64,000 bases of DNA from Zavarzinia compransoris (GCF_003173055.1 NZ_QGLF01000002.1:322-64321), one strand, 5' to 3'. Positions 43,449-57,468 are shown, counted from the first letter of the stretch. Numbers and translations: made by a program. The notes: generated by a model from the sequence alone, not told the origin.

Positions 43449-45275
43449 ATGACTGCAAAATCGAAACACGGAAAATCAATCACTGCCTGGCGCAGGCTCT
43501 TGGTGTCCGTCGGTCATGGAGCGCTGCTCGTTTCGGTCTTTCTCTCAGCCAGTCCGGCAGCAGAAGCACAGGACGCGGTTCCTGTTTCGAGCGACCAGTT
43601 TGGCCTCGGCAACCGCGCGGTCGCCGAATCCAATTTCCGCCTCGACTTCTTCGGTGGCGCGGACGAGAACGGTGGCACCTATGGCGGTGCACCCAGCCTG
43701 ACCATTCCGCTGGGCGATCAGCTCGGCCTGCAGGTCGACGGCGTCGCCGGCGTGACTGCGGACGAGATCGGCTTTGCCGGCGGCGCCGCCCAGCTGTTCT
43801 ACCGTGACCCGCAGAAGTTCCTGATCGGCGTCGCCGCCGGCGGCGTCTATGTCGACAGCGTGGCGCAATACGGCGTCGCGGCGATCGCCGAATATTATCT
43901 CGACAATGTCACCCTCGAAGGCATGGTCGGCTACGAGACGGGCGACGCCATCGAAGGCCTCTACGGCCGTGCCGGCCTGTCGGTCTATGCCAACCCGAAC
44001 CTCCGTCTCGGCGGCGGCGTCAGCTACTCACGCGGCAATGAGCTGGGCGGCGACGTCCAGGTCGAAGCGCTGCTGACCGACATCCCGGGCATGGTGCTCT
44101 ATGCCACCGGTATCTTTGACCAGCAGGGCGCCATGGGCCTGGCCGGTCTGCGCTTCTACCTGAATTCGAGCACCAACCTGCTGACCACTGACCGCACCAA
44201 GCAGCAGTCGGAACCGACCCTGATCGACATGCACCGTCACCTGAACCGGCCGAACTTCCTGTTCTCGGCGGGCTCTGGCTTCGGCATCCGGCAGATCAGC
44301 CTGGTGGGTGGCGCGCTCAACGGCCGCGACGGCTTCGGCGACGTGGGTGGCGGTGGCGGCGGCGGCGGCGGTGGCGGCGGCGGTGGCGGCGGCGGCGGCG
44401 GTGGCGGCGGCGGCGGCGGTGGCCAGACCCAGGCTTGCGGCACCACCGACGGCCTGATCTGCTCGATCGAGAAGGTGCTGCACAACCTGACCGACAACAC
44501 CATCCTGCAACCGGTGACCAACCTGGTCGGTGCCCTCGTCGATCCGCAGACCGGCGTGCTCTCGCCGCTGACCAAGCCGCTCGACTCGATCACCGATGTC
44601 GAGACCGGGGCGCTTGGCCCCGTGACCGAAATCGTCGATACGCTGGTCGGGCCGGAGAAGGGCCTGCTCGACCCGACCCTCGATGCCGTCAACGACCTGC
44701 TCACGGGTAATACCCGCTCGACCACCGACGGCGGGTTGATCGACCTCGTGCAGGGCACGGTGGGCAATCTGCTGGACAATACTCCGCTCGCCTTCGTCGG
44801 CAATCTGGTGGATACCCTGGTCGATCCCGACAGCGGGGCGCTCGCCGTCCTGACCGGGCCGCTGAACGGCCTGACGGACATCGATACCGGCGGCCTCGGC
44901 GCCGTGACCGAACTCGTCGATGCGCTGGCCGGGCCGGAGAAGGGCCTGCTCGACCCGACCCTCGATGCCGTTAACGACCTGCTCGGCGGTCCGAGTGCGG
45001 CGGCCGACAACGACGGGCTGATCGACGTGGTCGATGGTACGGTGGGCAATCTGCTGGACAATACCCCGCTCGCCTTCGTCGGCAATCTGGTGGGCGGCCT
45101 CGTCGATCCGCAGACCGGCGTGCTCTCGCCGCTGACCGCGCCGCTGAATGACATCACCCGGGGCCAGAGCGGCGTTCTCGGCCCGGTCACCACCCTGGTC
45201 GACAATCTGGTAGGGGCAGATCAGGGCGCGCTGGATCCGACCCTCGACGCGGTAAACGATCTGCTCAGCTTCTGA
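43449..45275 (+). CDS. Secreted beta-rich protein with polyglycine linker and C-terminal repeats
   Basis: A 608-residue protein, ATG 43449. It has a signal peptide (LLVSVGHGALLVSVFLSASPAAEA). The domain at about residues 35-290 has many short Gly/aromatic strands (GGAPSLTIPLGDQLGLQVDG, YGRAGLSVYANPNLRLGGG) like an outer-membrane barrel. It is followed by an unbroken run of about 27 Gly. After it come three or four degenerate ~90-residue repeats of LLDPTLDAVNDLL, VGNLLDNTPLAFVGNLV and LVDPQTGVLSPLT. The repeats resemble surface-protein stalks. No family was recognised. A hairpin after the stop may terminate transcription. Confidence 0.75.
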   Translation: MTAKSKHGKSITAWRRLLVSVGHGALLVSVFLSASPAAEAQDAVPVSSDQFGLGNRAVAESNFRLDFFGGADENGGTYGGAPSLTIPLGDQLGLQVDGVAGVTADEIGFAGGAAQLFYRDPQKFLIGVAAGGVYVDSVAQYGVAAIAEYYLDNVTLEGMVGYETGDAIEGLYGRAGLSVYANPNLRLGGGVSYSRGNELGGDVQVEALLTDIPGMVLYATGIFDQQGAMGLAGLRFYLNSSTNLLTTDRTKQQSEPTLIDMHRHLNRPNFLFSAGSGFGIRQISLVGGALNGRDGFGDVGGGGGGGGGGGGGGGGGGGGGGGGGGQTQACGTTDGLICSIEKVLHNLTDNTILQPVTNLVGALVDPQTGVLSPLTKPLDSITDVETGALGPVTEIVDTLVGPEKGLLDPTLDAVNDLLTGNTRSTTDGGLIDLVQGTVGNLLDNTPLAFVGNLVDTLVDPDSGALAVLTGPLNGLTDIDTGGLGAVTELVDALAGPEKGLLDPTLDAVNDLLGGPSAAADNDGLIDVVDGTVGNLLDNTPLAFVGNLVGGLVDPQTGVLSPLTAPLNDITRGQSGVLGPVTTLVDNLVGADQGALDPTLDAVNDLLSF

Positions 45276-45285
45276 GCGAACGTCT

Positions 45286-45313
45286 CTTCGACCGTTTCCG
45301 TCGGCGGTCGAAG
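45286..45313 (+). terminator. Hairpin after the repeat protein gene
   Basis: CTTCGACCG pairs with CGGTCGAAG around a ten-base loop, 11 bp after the stop codon. A T run is lacking and G residues follow, so termination is likely but not certain. Confidence 0.5.
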
Positions 45314-45552
45314 GGGGCCGGCCCTCGCGGCACCAGGGAAGGTAAGGACCGACAGCCCCTCGGTTCTTGCCTTCTCGCGTCAGTGCGATGCTTGGCCATG
45401 GCTTCCATCTTTCGAAAGCCCAGCTCGTGGGTCAATTCTTTCACGCCCGACTGTCCGACCCCAGGGGCCCACTCCAATACGGGGCCAATCTTCGATGCCG
45501 ATTGACATCCAGCATCGCCTTGCGGCGATCCCGGGGCCGGGCGCCACCCACG

Positions 45553-45759
45553 TCACAGCCCGTACCAATTGCGCAGGCTGCGCACCCGATTGGCATTGAT
45601 CGAGAAATAGAAAGCGATCTGCCCGTCAGAAAGGCCGAGATCGATCAGCGCCGCGAGGCTGCTGGGGGAAACGGGCCACCGGACACCCTGGAGGGGAGGC
45701 GTATCCGGCGGCACCGCAGCGAATTGATCGCGGGCAATTGCCAGTTTCATTATTGTCAT
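45553..45759 (-). CDS. Small hypothetical protein with HTH-like end
   Basis: A 68-residue protein (MTIMKLAIARDQFAAVPPDT). The C-terminal SLAALIDLGLSDGQIAFYFS and INANRVRSLRNWYGL look like a helix-turn-helix. AAAGGAGAGG precedes the ATG. It may be a small DNA-binding regulator; no family was fixed. It lies between the repeat protein gene and an IS66 element. Confidence 0.55.
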   Translation of the reverse strand: MTIMKLAIARDQFAAVPPDTPPLQGVRWPVSPSSLAALIDLGLSDGQIAFYFSINANRVRSLRNWYGL

Positions 45760-45912
45760 CGTCCTCTCCTTTCGGAAACCGCACTCGATCTAAAAAACGA
45801 CCAAAAAATCACTCCGAGAAGACTCGATACGCCGTTGAACAGTCACTCGTGTCACCCAGGGGGCGGCCGGCGCGCCCACCGAGTTGGTAACGGCGACCCT
45901 TCGGGTGCTGCG

Positions 45913-46197
45913 ATGATCGCGGTGCCGTCGGGTGTCCGGGTCTGGCTCTCGGTCGGTCGGACGGACATGCGTCGGGGCATGAACGGCCTGGCGTTTCAGG
46001 TCCAGGAGGCGCTCGGGCGTGATCCTCATGCCGGCGATCTCTTCGTGTTCCGGGGTGCCAGGGGCAACCTGGTTAAGGTTCTCTGGCACGATGGTTTAGG
46101 CATGTCGCTTTACGCCGAGCGGCTGGAGAAGGGCCGGTTCATCTGGCCCTCGCCAGCCGGTGGCGCGGTCGCGATCGCGCCGGCGCAGCTGGGCTAA
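45913..46197 (+). CDS. tnpB: IS66 accessory protein TnpB
   Basis: A 94-residue protein of the IS66 Orf2/TnpB family with VWLSVGRTDMRRGMNGLAFQ, LFVFRGARGNLVKVLWHDG and SLYAERLEKGRFIWP. It would work with TnpC in transposition. The start is ATG 45913 (MIAVPSGVRV). No tnpA gene precedes it. It looks intact, slightly shorter than the other copy. Confidence 0.9.
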   Translation: MIAVPSGVRVWLSVGRTDMRRGMNGLAFQVQEALGRDPHAGDLFVFRGARGNLVKVLWHDGLGMSLYAERLEKGRFIWPSPAGGAVAIAPAQLG

Positions 46198-46330
46198 CAT
46201 GCTGGAAGGGATCGACTGGCGCAATCCCCGGCACAGCTGGCGTCCGCAGCACGCCGGTTGACTGCGACGGGGTGGCTCACAGGCATGATCCGGGGTTGCC
46301 TGGGCGGCGGGATGTGATCTTATTGATCCC

Positions 46331-47970
46331 ATGGATGGCGCGTCGAACGAGATCGAGGCCCTGCGGACCGCCCTGGCGGCGGCCGAGGCCCGGGCCTTGG
46401 CGGCAGAGGCAGTCGCGGCGGCGACACAGGCCAAGGTCTCCGGCGACCAGGCGCTGATCACCCACTTGAAGCTCGAGATCGAGAAGCTGCGCCGGCAGAT
46501 CTATGGCCAGCGATCGGAACGCTCGGCGCGCCTGTTCGACCAAATGGAGTTGGTGCTCGAGGAGCTGGAGGCCTCGGCCAGCGAAGACGACCTCGCGGCC
46601 GAGATGGCTGTCGCCAAGGCGAGCGTGGTTGCAGGCCATGTCCGCCAGCGCCCGTCGCGCCAGCCCTTCCCCGAACACCTGCCGCGCGAGCGGGTGGCCC
46701 TGCCGGCGCCGGCGTCATGCCCCTGCTGCGGCGGCACCAAGCTCTCCAAGCTTGGGGGAAGACATCACCGAGACCCTGGAGGTCATCCTCCGGCAGTGGA
46801 AGGTCATCCAGACCGTGCGGGAGAAGGTCTCGTGCCGGGACTGCGAGGCCATCGCTCAAGCGCCGGCGCCGTTCCATCCGACACCCTGCGGCTGGGCCGG
46901 GCCCAACCTGCTGGCGACGGTCCTGTTCGAGAAGTTCGGCCAGCATCAGCCGCTGAACCGCCAGGCCGAGCGCTACGCCCGGGAAGGCGTGCCGCTCAGC
47001 CTCTCGACCCTGGCCGATCAGGTCGGCGCTTGCGCCTTCGCCCTGGCGCCACTCTTTGCGCGTATCGAGGCCCACACACTGGCCGCCGAGCGGCTGCACG
47101 GCGACGACACAACGGTGCCGGTGCTGGCCCCGGGGCAAGACCGACATCGGGCGGCTCTGGACCTATGTCCGCGACGATCGCCCCTTCGGCGGGCCGGCGC
47201 CGCCGGCCGCGGTGTTCCACTACTCGCGCGATCGAACCGGCGAGCATCCCCACCGGCACCTGTCGACCTATGCCGGCATTCTGCAGGCCGACGCCTATGG
47301 CGGCTACAACAAGCTCTACGAGGCAGGCCGTCAGCCGGGAACCGTCAACGAAGCGGCTTGCTGGGCTCATTCGCGCCGGAAGTTCTTCGTCCTGGCCGAT
47401 ATCGCCGCCGGCGCCAGGAAACGGGCGCAGGGCAAGACCGCGGTGATCTCGCCGCTGGCGATCGAGGCCGCCCGGCGCATGGACGCGGTGTTCGCGATCG
47501 AGCGCGAGATCAACGGCCACATGGCCGCCGAGCGCAAGTCCGTCCGCCAGGATCTCAGCATGCCCCTGGTCGCCGCTCTCGAAGCTTGGATGCGCGAGGA
47601 ACGCGCCCGGCTGTCCGGCGGCAACGACGTCGCCAAGGCCATGGACTACATGCTCAGGCGCTGGACCGCGTTCACGCGCTTCCTCGACGACGGCCGGATC
47701 TGTCTCACGAACAATGCCGCCGAGCGTGCCCTGCGCGGCATTGCCCTGGGCAGACGGTCCTGGCTCTTCGCCGGCTCCGGCCGCGGCGGTGAGCGCGCCG
47801 CCGTCATGTACAGCCTGATCGTCACCGCCCGGATGAACGACGTCGACCCGCAGGCCTGGCTGGCCGACATCCTCGCCCGCATCGCGGAACATCCCGCGCA
47901 CCGGCTCGACGAACTCCTGCCCTGGAACTGGAACATCGGCGGCCGCACCACCGACAGGAATGCCGCATGA
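46331..47970 (+). pseudogene. tnpC: IS66 transposase TnpC with two +1 frame breaks
   Basis: The reading begins at MDGASNEIEALRTALAAAE (coiled coil) and passes KLEIEKLRRQIYGQRSERS and the Cys pair ASCPCCGGTKLS. It breaks at a GGGGG run (46754-46758), continues one frame over with DITETLEVILRQWKVIQ and GWAGPNLLATVLFEKFG, and breaks again at GGGG (47132-47135). It then ends with DIGRLWTYVRDDRPFG ... TNNAAERALRGIALGRRSW and WNIGGRTTDRNAA. Removing one G at each site gives one full-length transposase with its DDE domain. Either it is dead or the base calls are wrong. Confidence 0.9.
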
Positions 47971-48558
47971 CGACCACGGCCATCGCCCGTCTCAAGATCA
48001 AGCTCGACGACGTGAAGCCCGCGGTCATGCGGCGGATCGAGGTGCCGCTGGCCCTGCGGCTCGACCGCTTGCATCTTGTCCTGCAAGTGGCACTCGGTTG
48101 GACCGACAGTCATCTCTACGAGTTCCGCTTCCGGGACGTCGGCTTCGGCATTCCTGATCCGGACTGGGAGCACGACATCCTCGATGCCCGCAAGGCCAAG
48201 CTCGAGGCTGTCATCGCCGATACCGGTGCCCGCAGCTTCAAATATCTATACAACTTCGGCGACGGCTGGGAACATACGGTCAAGGTCGAGAAGATCGCGC
48301 CGGCCACGCCCGATGTCGATTATCCTCTCCTGCTCGGCGCCAGCGGGCGCTGCCCGCCCGAAGATGTGGGGGGGGGGGCCGTGGGGATACCAGGAGTTCC
48401 TCGAAGCCCTGGCCGATCCTGACCATGAGCAGCATAACGACATGATCACCTGGGCCGGTGAGGACTACGACCCGGATTACCTCGCCCCGGCGGCGATACA
48501 GGACGAACTCCATCAACTCGCCCGGAAATGGACCCGCCGCAAGACCAAGGCGAGCTGA
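47967..48558 (+). pseudogene. Plasmid pRiA4b ORF-3-like passenger protein, frameshifted
   Basis: It starts MTTTAIARLKIKLDDVKPAV and has the family core RRIEVPLALRLDRLHLVLQ, YEFRFRDVGFGIP and YLYNFGDGWEHTVKVEKI. At an 11-base G run (48368-48378) it shifts by one base. The second frame continues GPWGYQEFLEALADPDHEQH and ends LHQLARKWTRRKTKAS. One G fewer restores the normal ~196-residue protein. Its ATG overlaps the tnpC stop, a common IS66 arrangement. Its function is unknown. Confidence 0.85.
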
Positions 48559-48633
48559 CAGCCGGAAACGCAAGCCACGGCCCCCGCCGGATGGATACAT
48601 ACCAGCGGCGCGATCAGATCGAGATCGAGCACT

Positions 48634-49519
48634 TCACCGGTTAAGAGACAAAGCACTGTCGGCGGCGCGGTACGCAGCCGCGATATGGCCGGCCATGAAG
48701 GCTTCCGCCCGTTCGAGCGCCGCGAGGTCGAGCCCTGTATCCCAACCCTCTGCCGCCAGCCTGCGGGCGAGCGCCAGGGTCGAGACATTGCCCTTGGCGC
48801 CCGGAGCATAGGGGCAGCCGCCCAAGCCGCCGATGGCGCTGTCGAAGGTGCGGATGCCGTAAGTCAGCGCCACCCCGACATTGTCGAGGGCAAGGCCGCC
48901 CGTGTCGTGGAAATGGCCGGCCAGCAGCGACGGTGCGATCGAACGGGACAGGGACGCCAGCAATAGCTCGACGGATTTGGGCGTGCCCCGGCCGATCGTA
49001 TCGCCGAGCGAAACCTCATAGCAGCCCATGCCGAGCAGCGCCGCCGTGACCCGCTCGACCGCGGCCGGGGCGACCGGCCCGTCATAGGGACATTCGACGA
49101 TGCAGGAGACATAGCCCCGCAGCGGCAATCCGGCCGCCCGGGCCGCCTCGGCCACGGGGGCAAAACGCTCCAGGCTCTCGGCGATCGAGCAGTTGATGTT
49201 CTTCCGGCTGAAACCTTCCGAGGCCGAGGCGAAGATGGCCGCCTCGTCGGCACCGGCCGCCAGTGCCGCCTGGAAGCCGCGCAGATTGGGCGTCAGCACG
49301 GCATAGCGGATACCGGCCGCCCGCCGGATGCCGGCCATCACCTCGGCGGCGTCCGCCATCTGCGGCACCCATTTGGGCGAGACAAAGCTGGTCGCCTCGA
49401 TCCGGGTCAGGCCGGTTTCGGACAGGCGGTCGATCAAGGCGATCTTGTCCGCGGTCGGCACGAAGCCGGCCTCGTTCTGCAAGCCGTCGCGCGGGCCGAC
49501 TTCATAGATGGTGACGGGC

Positions 49520-49527
<8 letters not shown>
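48634..49527 (-). CDS. mvaB: Hydroxymethylglutaryl-CoA lyase
   Basis: A 297-residue HMG-CoA lyase (DRE-TIM metallolyase) that splits HMG-CoA into acetyl-CoA and acetoacetate, the last step of leucine degradation. Motifs: YEVGPRDGLQNE (catalytic Arg/Asp), the metal His in GHFHDTGGLALDN, and GGLGGCPYAPGAKGN around the active-site Cys. A TTG start at 49527 overlaps the mccA stop by 8 bp. It is the last gene of the operon. The IS66 element ends about 75 bp after it. Confidence 0.93.
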
Positions 49528-51511
<1,984 letters not shown>

Positions 51512-51521
51512 CCGCCCCTCC

Positions 51522-53129
<1,608 letters not shown>

Positions 53130-53137
53130 GGCGGGTC

Positions 53138-54301
53138 TCAGGCCGTCTGGGCGAAGATTTCGCGGCCGATCAGCATGCGCCGGATCTCCGACGTGCCGGC
53201 GCCGATCTCGTAGAGCTTGGCATCGCGCAGCAGGCGGCCGGTGGCGTAATCGTTGATATAGCCGTTGCCGCCCAGGCATTGGATCGCTTCCAGCGCCGCC
53301 TGGGTCGCCTTTTCGGCGGCATAGAGGATGCAGCCGGCGCTGTCCTTCCGCGTCGTCTCGCCCCGGTCGCAGGCGGCGGCCACGGCATAGACATAGGCCC
53401 GACAGGCATTCATCGTCGTATACATGTCGGCGAGTTTGCCCTGCATGAGCTGGAAGGTGCCGATCGGCTTGCCGAACTGCTCGCGCTCGTGGACATAGGG
53501 CACGACGATGTCGAGCGCCGCCGCCATGATGCCGAGCGGGCCGGCCGCCAGCACGACGCGCTCGTAGTCGAGGCCGGACATCAGGATGTTCACGCCCTTG
53601 CCCTCTTCGCCGAGGACATTCTCGAAGGGCACCAGGCAATCCTGGAACACCAGCTCGCAGGTGTTGGAGCCGCGCATGCCGAGCTTGTCGAGCTTCTGCG
53701 CGGTCGAGAAACCGGTCATGCCGCGCTCGACCAGGAAGGCGGTGATGCCGCGCGGCCCGGCCTCCGGATCGGTCTTGGCATAGACGATCAGGGTCGAGGC
53801 GTCGGGACCGTTGGTGATCCACATCTTGTTGCCGTTCAGCACGTAGCCGTCGTTCTGCTTCCGCGCGCGGAGCTTCATCGAGACGACGTCGGAACCGGCA
53901 CCCGGCTCCGACATGGCGAGCGAGCCGACATGCTCGCCCGACATCAGCTTGGGCAGATATTTCGCCTTCTGCTCGGCATTGCCCCAGCGGCGGAGCTGGT
54001 TGACGCAGAGGTTGGAATGGGCGCCGTAGGACAGGCCGACGGAGGCGGAAGCGCGCGAAATCTCCTCGATCGCGACGCAATGGGCGAGATAGCCCATGCC
54101 GGTGCCACCGTACGCCTCCGGCACCGTGATGCCGAGCAGGCCGAGGGCGCCGAACTTCTGCCACAGGTCGGCCGGGAATTCGTTGTCGGCGTCGATCTGC
54201 CGGGCCCGCGGCGCGATCTCCTCGGCGGCGAAACGGCGGACCGTGGCGCGCAGCGCGTCGATTTCCTCGCCCAAGCCGAAATTCATGACGGCGTCGAACA
54301 T
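53138..54301 (-). CDS. ivd: Isovaleryl-CoA dehydrogenase
   Basis: A 387-residue FAD acyl-CoA dehydrogenase that converts isovaleryl-CoA to 3-methylcrotonyl-CoA. It includes the substrate-loop [41 protein letters not shown] and the catalytic Glu in [14 protein letters not shown], as in human IVD. The C-terminal [22 protein letters not shown] is typical. ATG 54301 follows GGGAGG; the longer frame has no such support. It is the first gene of the operon and is divergent from an AraC regulator. Confidence 0.95.
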   Translation of the reverse strand: MFDAVMNFGLGEEIDALRATVRRFAAEEIAPRARQIDADNEFPADLWQKFGALGLLGITVPEAYGGTGMGYLAHCVAIEEISRASASVGLSYGAHSNLCVNQLRRWGNAEQKAKYLPKLMSGEHVGSLAMSEPGAGSDVVSMKLRARKQNDGYVLNGNKMWITNGPDASTLIVYAKTDPEAGPRGITAFLVERGMTGFSTAQKLDKLGMRGSNTCELVFQDCLVPFENVLGEEGKGVNILMSGLDYERVVLAAGPLGIMAAALDIVVPYVHEREQFGKPIGTFQLMQGKLADMYTTMNACRAYVYAVAAACDRGETTRKDSAGCILYAAEKATQAALEAIQCLGGNGYINDYATGRLLRDAKLYEIGAGTSEIRRMLIGREIFAQTA

Positions 54302-54601
54302 TGTTTCCTCCCGAATGCGCAGTGCCGACGCCTTGCGCCGACAGTTCTGGTGCCGGATTGCACGGTGGACAGCGCCGCCCGTCGCGGCCCACCGTCCGCA
54401 CCAACCCGTCCGGGCGTGGGCGGTTTTTGTCCTGTCCGACGACGCAGCCACCATAGTGGCCGGAAGCGGGCGGGTCGGCAGGACTTCCTCTCCTCATTTG
54501 TGGTTGGTTACCCCGGAGAGCCCAACCTGTCTGAAAACTAGCGTGGCGCCGATTGCCGTCCCCGCCAATTCCTGTGCAGAATGCGCCACGACAGGTGGCC
54601 C
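54302..54601. promoter_or_regulatory. Divergent control region of the leucine operon and AraC gene
   Basis: 300 bp between ivd and the AraC-type regulator, which read away from each other. Promoters of both should be here, with operator sites for the regulator. Nothing else is visible. Confidence 0.45.
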
Positions 54602-55669
54602 ATGCCCAAGATAACCTCGATCCCCCGAACGCCCGCCGCCTTCGTCCGTGCCATCGTTTCCGTCTACGAGCGCCGGAGCATGGACCCGGGGCCGGCGCTG
54701 CGCCAGGCTGGCATTCCGCCGGAGGTCCTGGCGGCGCCGGACGGGCGGGTCGCCATCGAACCCTTCGAAGCACTGTCGAGCCATGCCATGCGCGAGCTCG
54801 ACGACGAGGCGCTGGGCTGGTTCTCGCGCCGCCTGCCCTGGGGCAGCTACGGCATGCTGCTGCGCGCCTCGCTGCCGTCGCCGGGGCTCGATGTGGCGAT
54901 CCGGCGCTGGTGCCGGCATCACGGGCTTTTGACTGAAGACGTCGCCCTGGAGCTTCGGGTCGAGGGGGCGGAAGCGGTGGTCCGGGCACATGAAGCGGTC
55001 GACCTCGGCGCGCTTAGGGAATTCTGCCTGGCTGGCCTGTTGCGCAACCTGCACGGCGTCGCCTGCTGGCTGGCGGATTCCCGGATCGCGCTGAATGCCG
55101 CGCGCTTCCCCTGTCCACGACCGGCCCATGCCGAAGCCTATGACCTGATGTTCGGGGGCGAGATCGCCTTCGATGCGCCCGCGGCCGAGCTTCGCTTCGA
55201 TGCCGCCTATCTCGAGCTTCCCGTGGTGCGCGACGACGCGGTGCTGCGCCGGCTGCTGCACAAGCCGATTTTCCTGATGGCACGGCAATATCGGCGCGAC
55301 CGCCTGCTGTCGCAGCGGATCAGCAGCGTGATCGCGGCTAGCGGGGCCGTCTCGCCCAGTGCCGAAGCGATCGCCGGCCAGCTCGCCCTGTCGCCGCGCA
55401 GCCTGCAACGCCATCTCCAGGAGGAGGGCACCTCGCTCCTCGACCTCAAGGCCAAGGCCCGGCGGCTCAGGGCTGAAGAATTGCTGCGCCGGGGCGACAT
55501 TCCGCTGAAGCGGGTCGCCCGCCTCGCCGGCTACGGCGACGAGTCGAGCTTCGGCCGTGCCTTCCGCCGCTGGACCGGGCAGAGCCCGGGCGAATTCCGC
55601 CGGCGTGCCGTCCCCGCCGATGTCCCGCCGCCGGCCCGCGGGCGCGATCCGGGAAAATCCGGCAGGTGA
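54602..55669 (+). CDS. AraC-family regulator (probable regulator of the leucine operon)
   Basis: A 355-residue protein with an arabinose-binding-like N-terminal domain ([20 protein letters not shown] to about residue 200). Two C-terminal helix-turn-helices follow: [20 protein letters not shown], then [20 protein letters not shown] and [10 protein letters not shown]. This layout is common in acyl-CoA-responsive regulators. It is divergent from the ivd operon, so it likely controls that operon. The start is ATG 54602 or ATG 54581. It converges with the alkJ gene. Confidence 0.87.
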   Translation: MPKITSIPRTPAAFVRAIVSVYERRSMDPGPALRQAGIPPEVLAAPDGRVAIEPFEALSSHAMRELDDEALGWFSRRLPWGSYGMLLRASLPSPGLDVAIRRWCRHHGLLTEDVALELRVEGAEAVVRAHEAVDLGALREFCLAGLLRNLHGVACWLADSRIALNAARFPCPRPAHAEAYDLMFGGEIAFDAPAAELRFDAAYLELPVVRDDAVLRRLLHKPIFLMARQYRRDRLLSQRISSVIAASGAVSPSAEAIAGQLALSPRSLQRHLQEEGTSLLDLKAKARRLRAEELLRRGDIPLKRVARLAGYGDESSFGRAFRRWTGQSPGEFRRRAVPADVPPPARGRDPGKSGR

Positions 55670-55671
55670 CC

Positions 55672-55755
55672 GGAGGCCCCGACCCTTCCTAAGGCGGGGC
55701 CTCCGCTGATCTTGCTGTAGGATCCCGATGGCGCTGCTTGCCCGCCATCGGGATC
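55672..55755. terminator. Two hairpins between convergent genes
   Basis: One stem at 55672-55704 (GGAGGCCCCG / CGGGGCCTCC), and a 13-bp perfect inverted repeat at 55721-55755 (GATCCCGATGGCG / CGCCATCGGGATC). They would end transcription from both the AraC gene and alkJ. T tracts are weak. Confidence 0.6.
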
Positions 55756-55809
55756 AGGTCAGGAAACTTCATTTTCGGGAGGGTCGAAAATAGGAGCCCT
55801 GATCGCCCA

Positions 55810-57468
55810 CTATCGCGCGAACGACTGACGAGTACTGTCGTCTTCGTCTTCAGCGATGCGAATGGCCTCGGAAGGGAGTGGCGCTTTGCCCAGAACGTCG
55901 TCCGAGATCTTTTCTGCGATCATAATGGTGGGGGCATTGGTGTTGCCCCCGACCAATGTCGGCATGACGGACGCATCAACGACACGGAGGTTGGCCACGC
56001 CATGGACTCGGCAGCGTTCGTCAACCACGGCCATGGAGTCCGTACCCATTCGAGCGGAACCGACTGGATGGTAAATGGTCTCCGCATGGGCGCGCAGCCA
56101 GCTGTCCAGCTCCCCGTCACTGCGTACCGCCTCACCGGGTTCCAATTCAACGCCCAGATAGGGCTGCATCGCTCGTTGCTTGAGTACGTCACGCACGATA
56201 CGCACAGCGTCCCGCATGGTCCGGCGATCGACTTCGCTCTCGAAGTAGTTCGGTTGAATGATGGCATGATCGGTAGGGTCTGCCGAACGCAAGCCAATGT
56301 AGCCGCGGCTCTCGGGCCGGAGCTGGCAGAGATGCACGGTGAAGCCATGGCCGGGCGACTTCTCGCGCCCATGGTCCTGCATCACCGCTGCCAAGAAGTG
56401 AAGCTGGACATCTGGAATTTCCAGCCCCGGCCTGGTTTTGATGAAGGCTCCCGATTCCAGTCCGTTCGATCGAGCGAGGCCCTTCTTGAACAACAGATAT
56501 TGCATGCCGGTGAGAGTCTGGGCTACCGGCTTGGATTGGCTATGCAGCGTAATCGGCAACAGGCAGCGATTGATCACCGTGGCATCGAGATGATCTTGGA
56601 GGTTTTTACCGACACCAGGAAGATCGATCAATACATCAATGCCGTGCCTCTTCAACTCGGCCGCCGGGCCGATCCCCGACAGCATCAGAAGCTGTGGCGA
56701 GTTGACGGCGCCGCCCGCGAGGATAACTTCACGAGCGGCCTTCATGGTGTGCCGCCGGCCACCCTGCAAATATTCGACACCGATCGCCTTGCGCCCCTCC
56801 ATGATGACTCGCGTCGCCAGCGCCTCCACGATCACCGCGAGGTTGGGGCGACCCAGGGCCGGCCGAAGATAGGCTACCGCTGCGCTGCAACGCCGACCGT
56901 CCCGAATGGTCAACTGGTAGGGGCCGAAACCCTCTTGCTGACGGCCGTTGAAATCGTCCGTCTGCTTGTGACCAGCCTGGACGCCGGCCTCGACAAATGC
57001 CTCGAAGAGAGGGTTCGTCCGCTCGGCATGGCTGACGATGAGCGGGCCCTTACCGCCATGGAAGGCATCGATCGCGCCTTCATTGCCTTCGCTTCGCTTG
57101 AAGTATGGCAGAACGTCGGAGTAGCCCCAGCCCGTCAGGCCAAGCTGGCGCCATTGATCGTAGTCACGGCCATGTCCGCGAATGTAAATCATGCCATTGA
57201 TCGACGATGAGCCGCCTAGAACCTTACCGCGCGGCCAAAACAGAGACCGCCCGTCGAGATGCTCCTGCCGTTCGGTATGGTAGTACCAATTTGCCTTGGT
57301 GCCGCCTAATAGTTTTATTACACCAGCAGGCATGTGAATAAGTGGGCTTTTATCCTTCCCGCCGGCTTCCAGCAACAGGACCTTGTTTTTCGGATCTGCC
57401 GACAATCTATTTGCCAGCACGCAGCCGGCGCTGCCGCCACCTACGATGATGTAGTCGAAATCCGCCAT
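55810..57468 (-). CDS. alkJ: AlkJ-like GMC alcohol dehydrogenase
   Basis: A 552-residue FAD-dependent GMC oxidoreductase that oxidises medium-chain alcohols to aldehydes, linked to the respiratory chain. It has the FAD motif DYIIVGGGSAGCVLANRLSA, FWPRGKVLGGSSSINGMIYI, the GMC signature VILAGGAVNSPQLL, and the C-terminal active-site HPVGSARMG and GGNTNAPTIMIAEK. It matches AlkJ of Pseudomonas closely in these blocks. The start is ATG 57468 with GGGAGG ten bases upstream; the TTG further up is not used. It is divergent from the CYP153 gene by 258 bp. Confidence 0.92.
   Translation of the reverse strand: MADFDYIIVGGGSAGCVLANRLSADPKNKVLLLEAGGKDKSPLIHMPAGVIKLLGGTKANWYYHTERQEHLDGRSLFWPRGKVLGGSSSINGMIYIRGHGRDYDQWRQLGLTGWGYSDVLPYFKRSEGNEGAIDAFHGGKGPLIVSHAERTNPLFEAFVEAGVQAGHKQTDDFNGRQQEGFGPYQLTIRDGRRCSAAVAYLRPALGRPNLAVIVEALATRVIMEGRKAIGVEYLQGGRRHTMKAAREVILAGGAVNSPQLLMLSGIGPAAELKRHGIDVLIDLPGVGKNLQDHLDATVINRCLLPITLHSQSKPVAQTLTGMQYLLFKKGLARSNGLESGAFIKTRPGLEIPDVQLHFLAAVMQDHGREKSPGHGFTVHLCQLRPESRGYIGLRSADPTDHAIIQPNYFESEVDRRTMRDAVRIVRDVLKQRAMQPYLGVELEPGEAVRSDGELDSWLRAHAETIYHPVGSARMGTDSMAVVDERCRVHGVANLRVVDASVMPTLVGGNTNAPTIMIAEKISDDVLGKAPLPSEAIRIAEDEDDSTRQSFAR

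Larger units (their letters stand above)
45913..48558 (+). mobile_element. IS66-family element with frameshifted tnpC and passenger gene
   Basis: It contains tnpB, tnpC and a pRiA4b ORF-3-like passenger in a row on the plus strand. No tnpA or clear outer inverted repeats could be fixed, so the boundaries are only the coding limits. It is a different lineage from the IS66 at 4.8-7.6 kb. Three one-base frame breaks are present. Confidence 0.78.

Noticed and set aside
44343-44424. GGC-type tandem repeat that could be a CRISPR or satellite
   Set aside because: It is the coding repeat of the polyglycine linker; no spacers or palindromic repeats are present. No CRISPR array was seen in the window.
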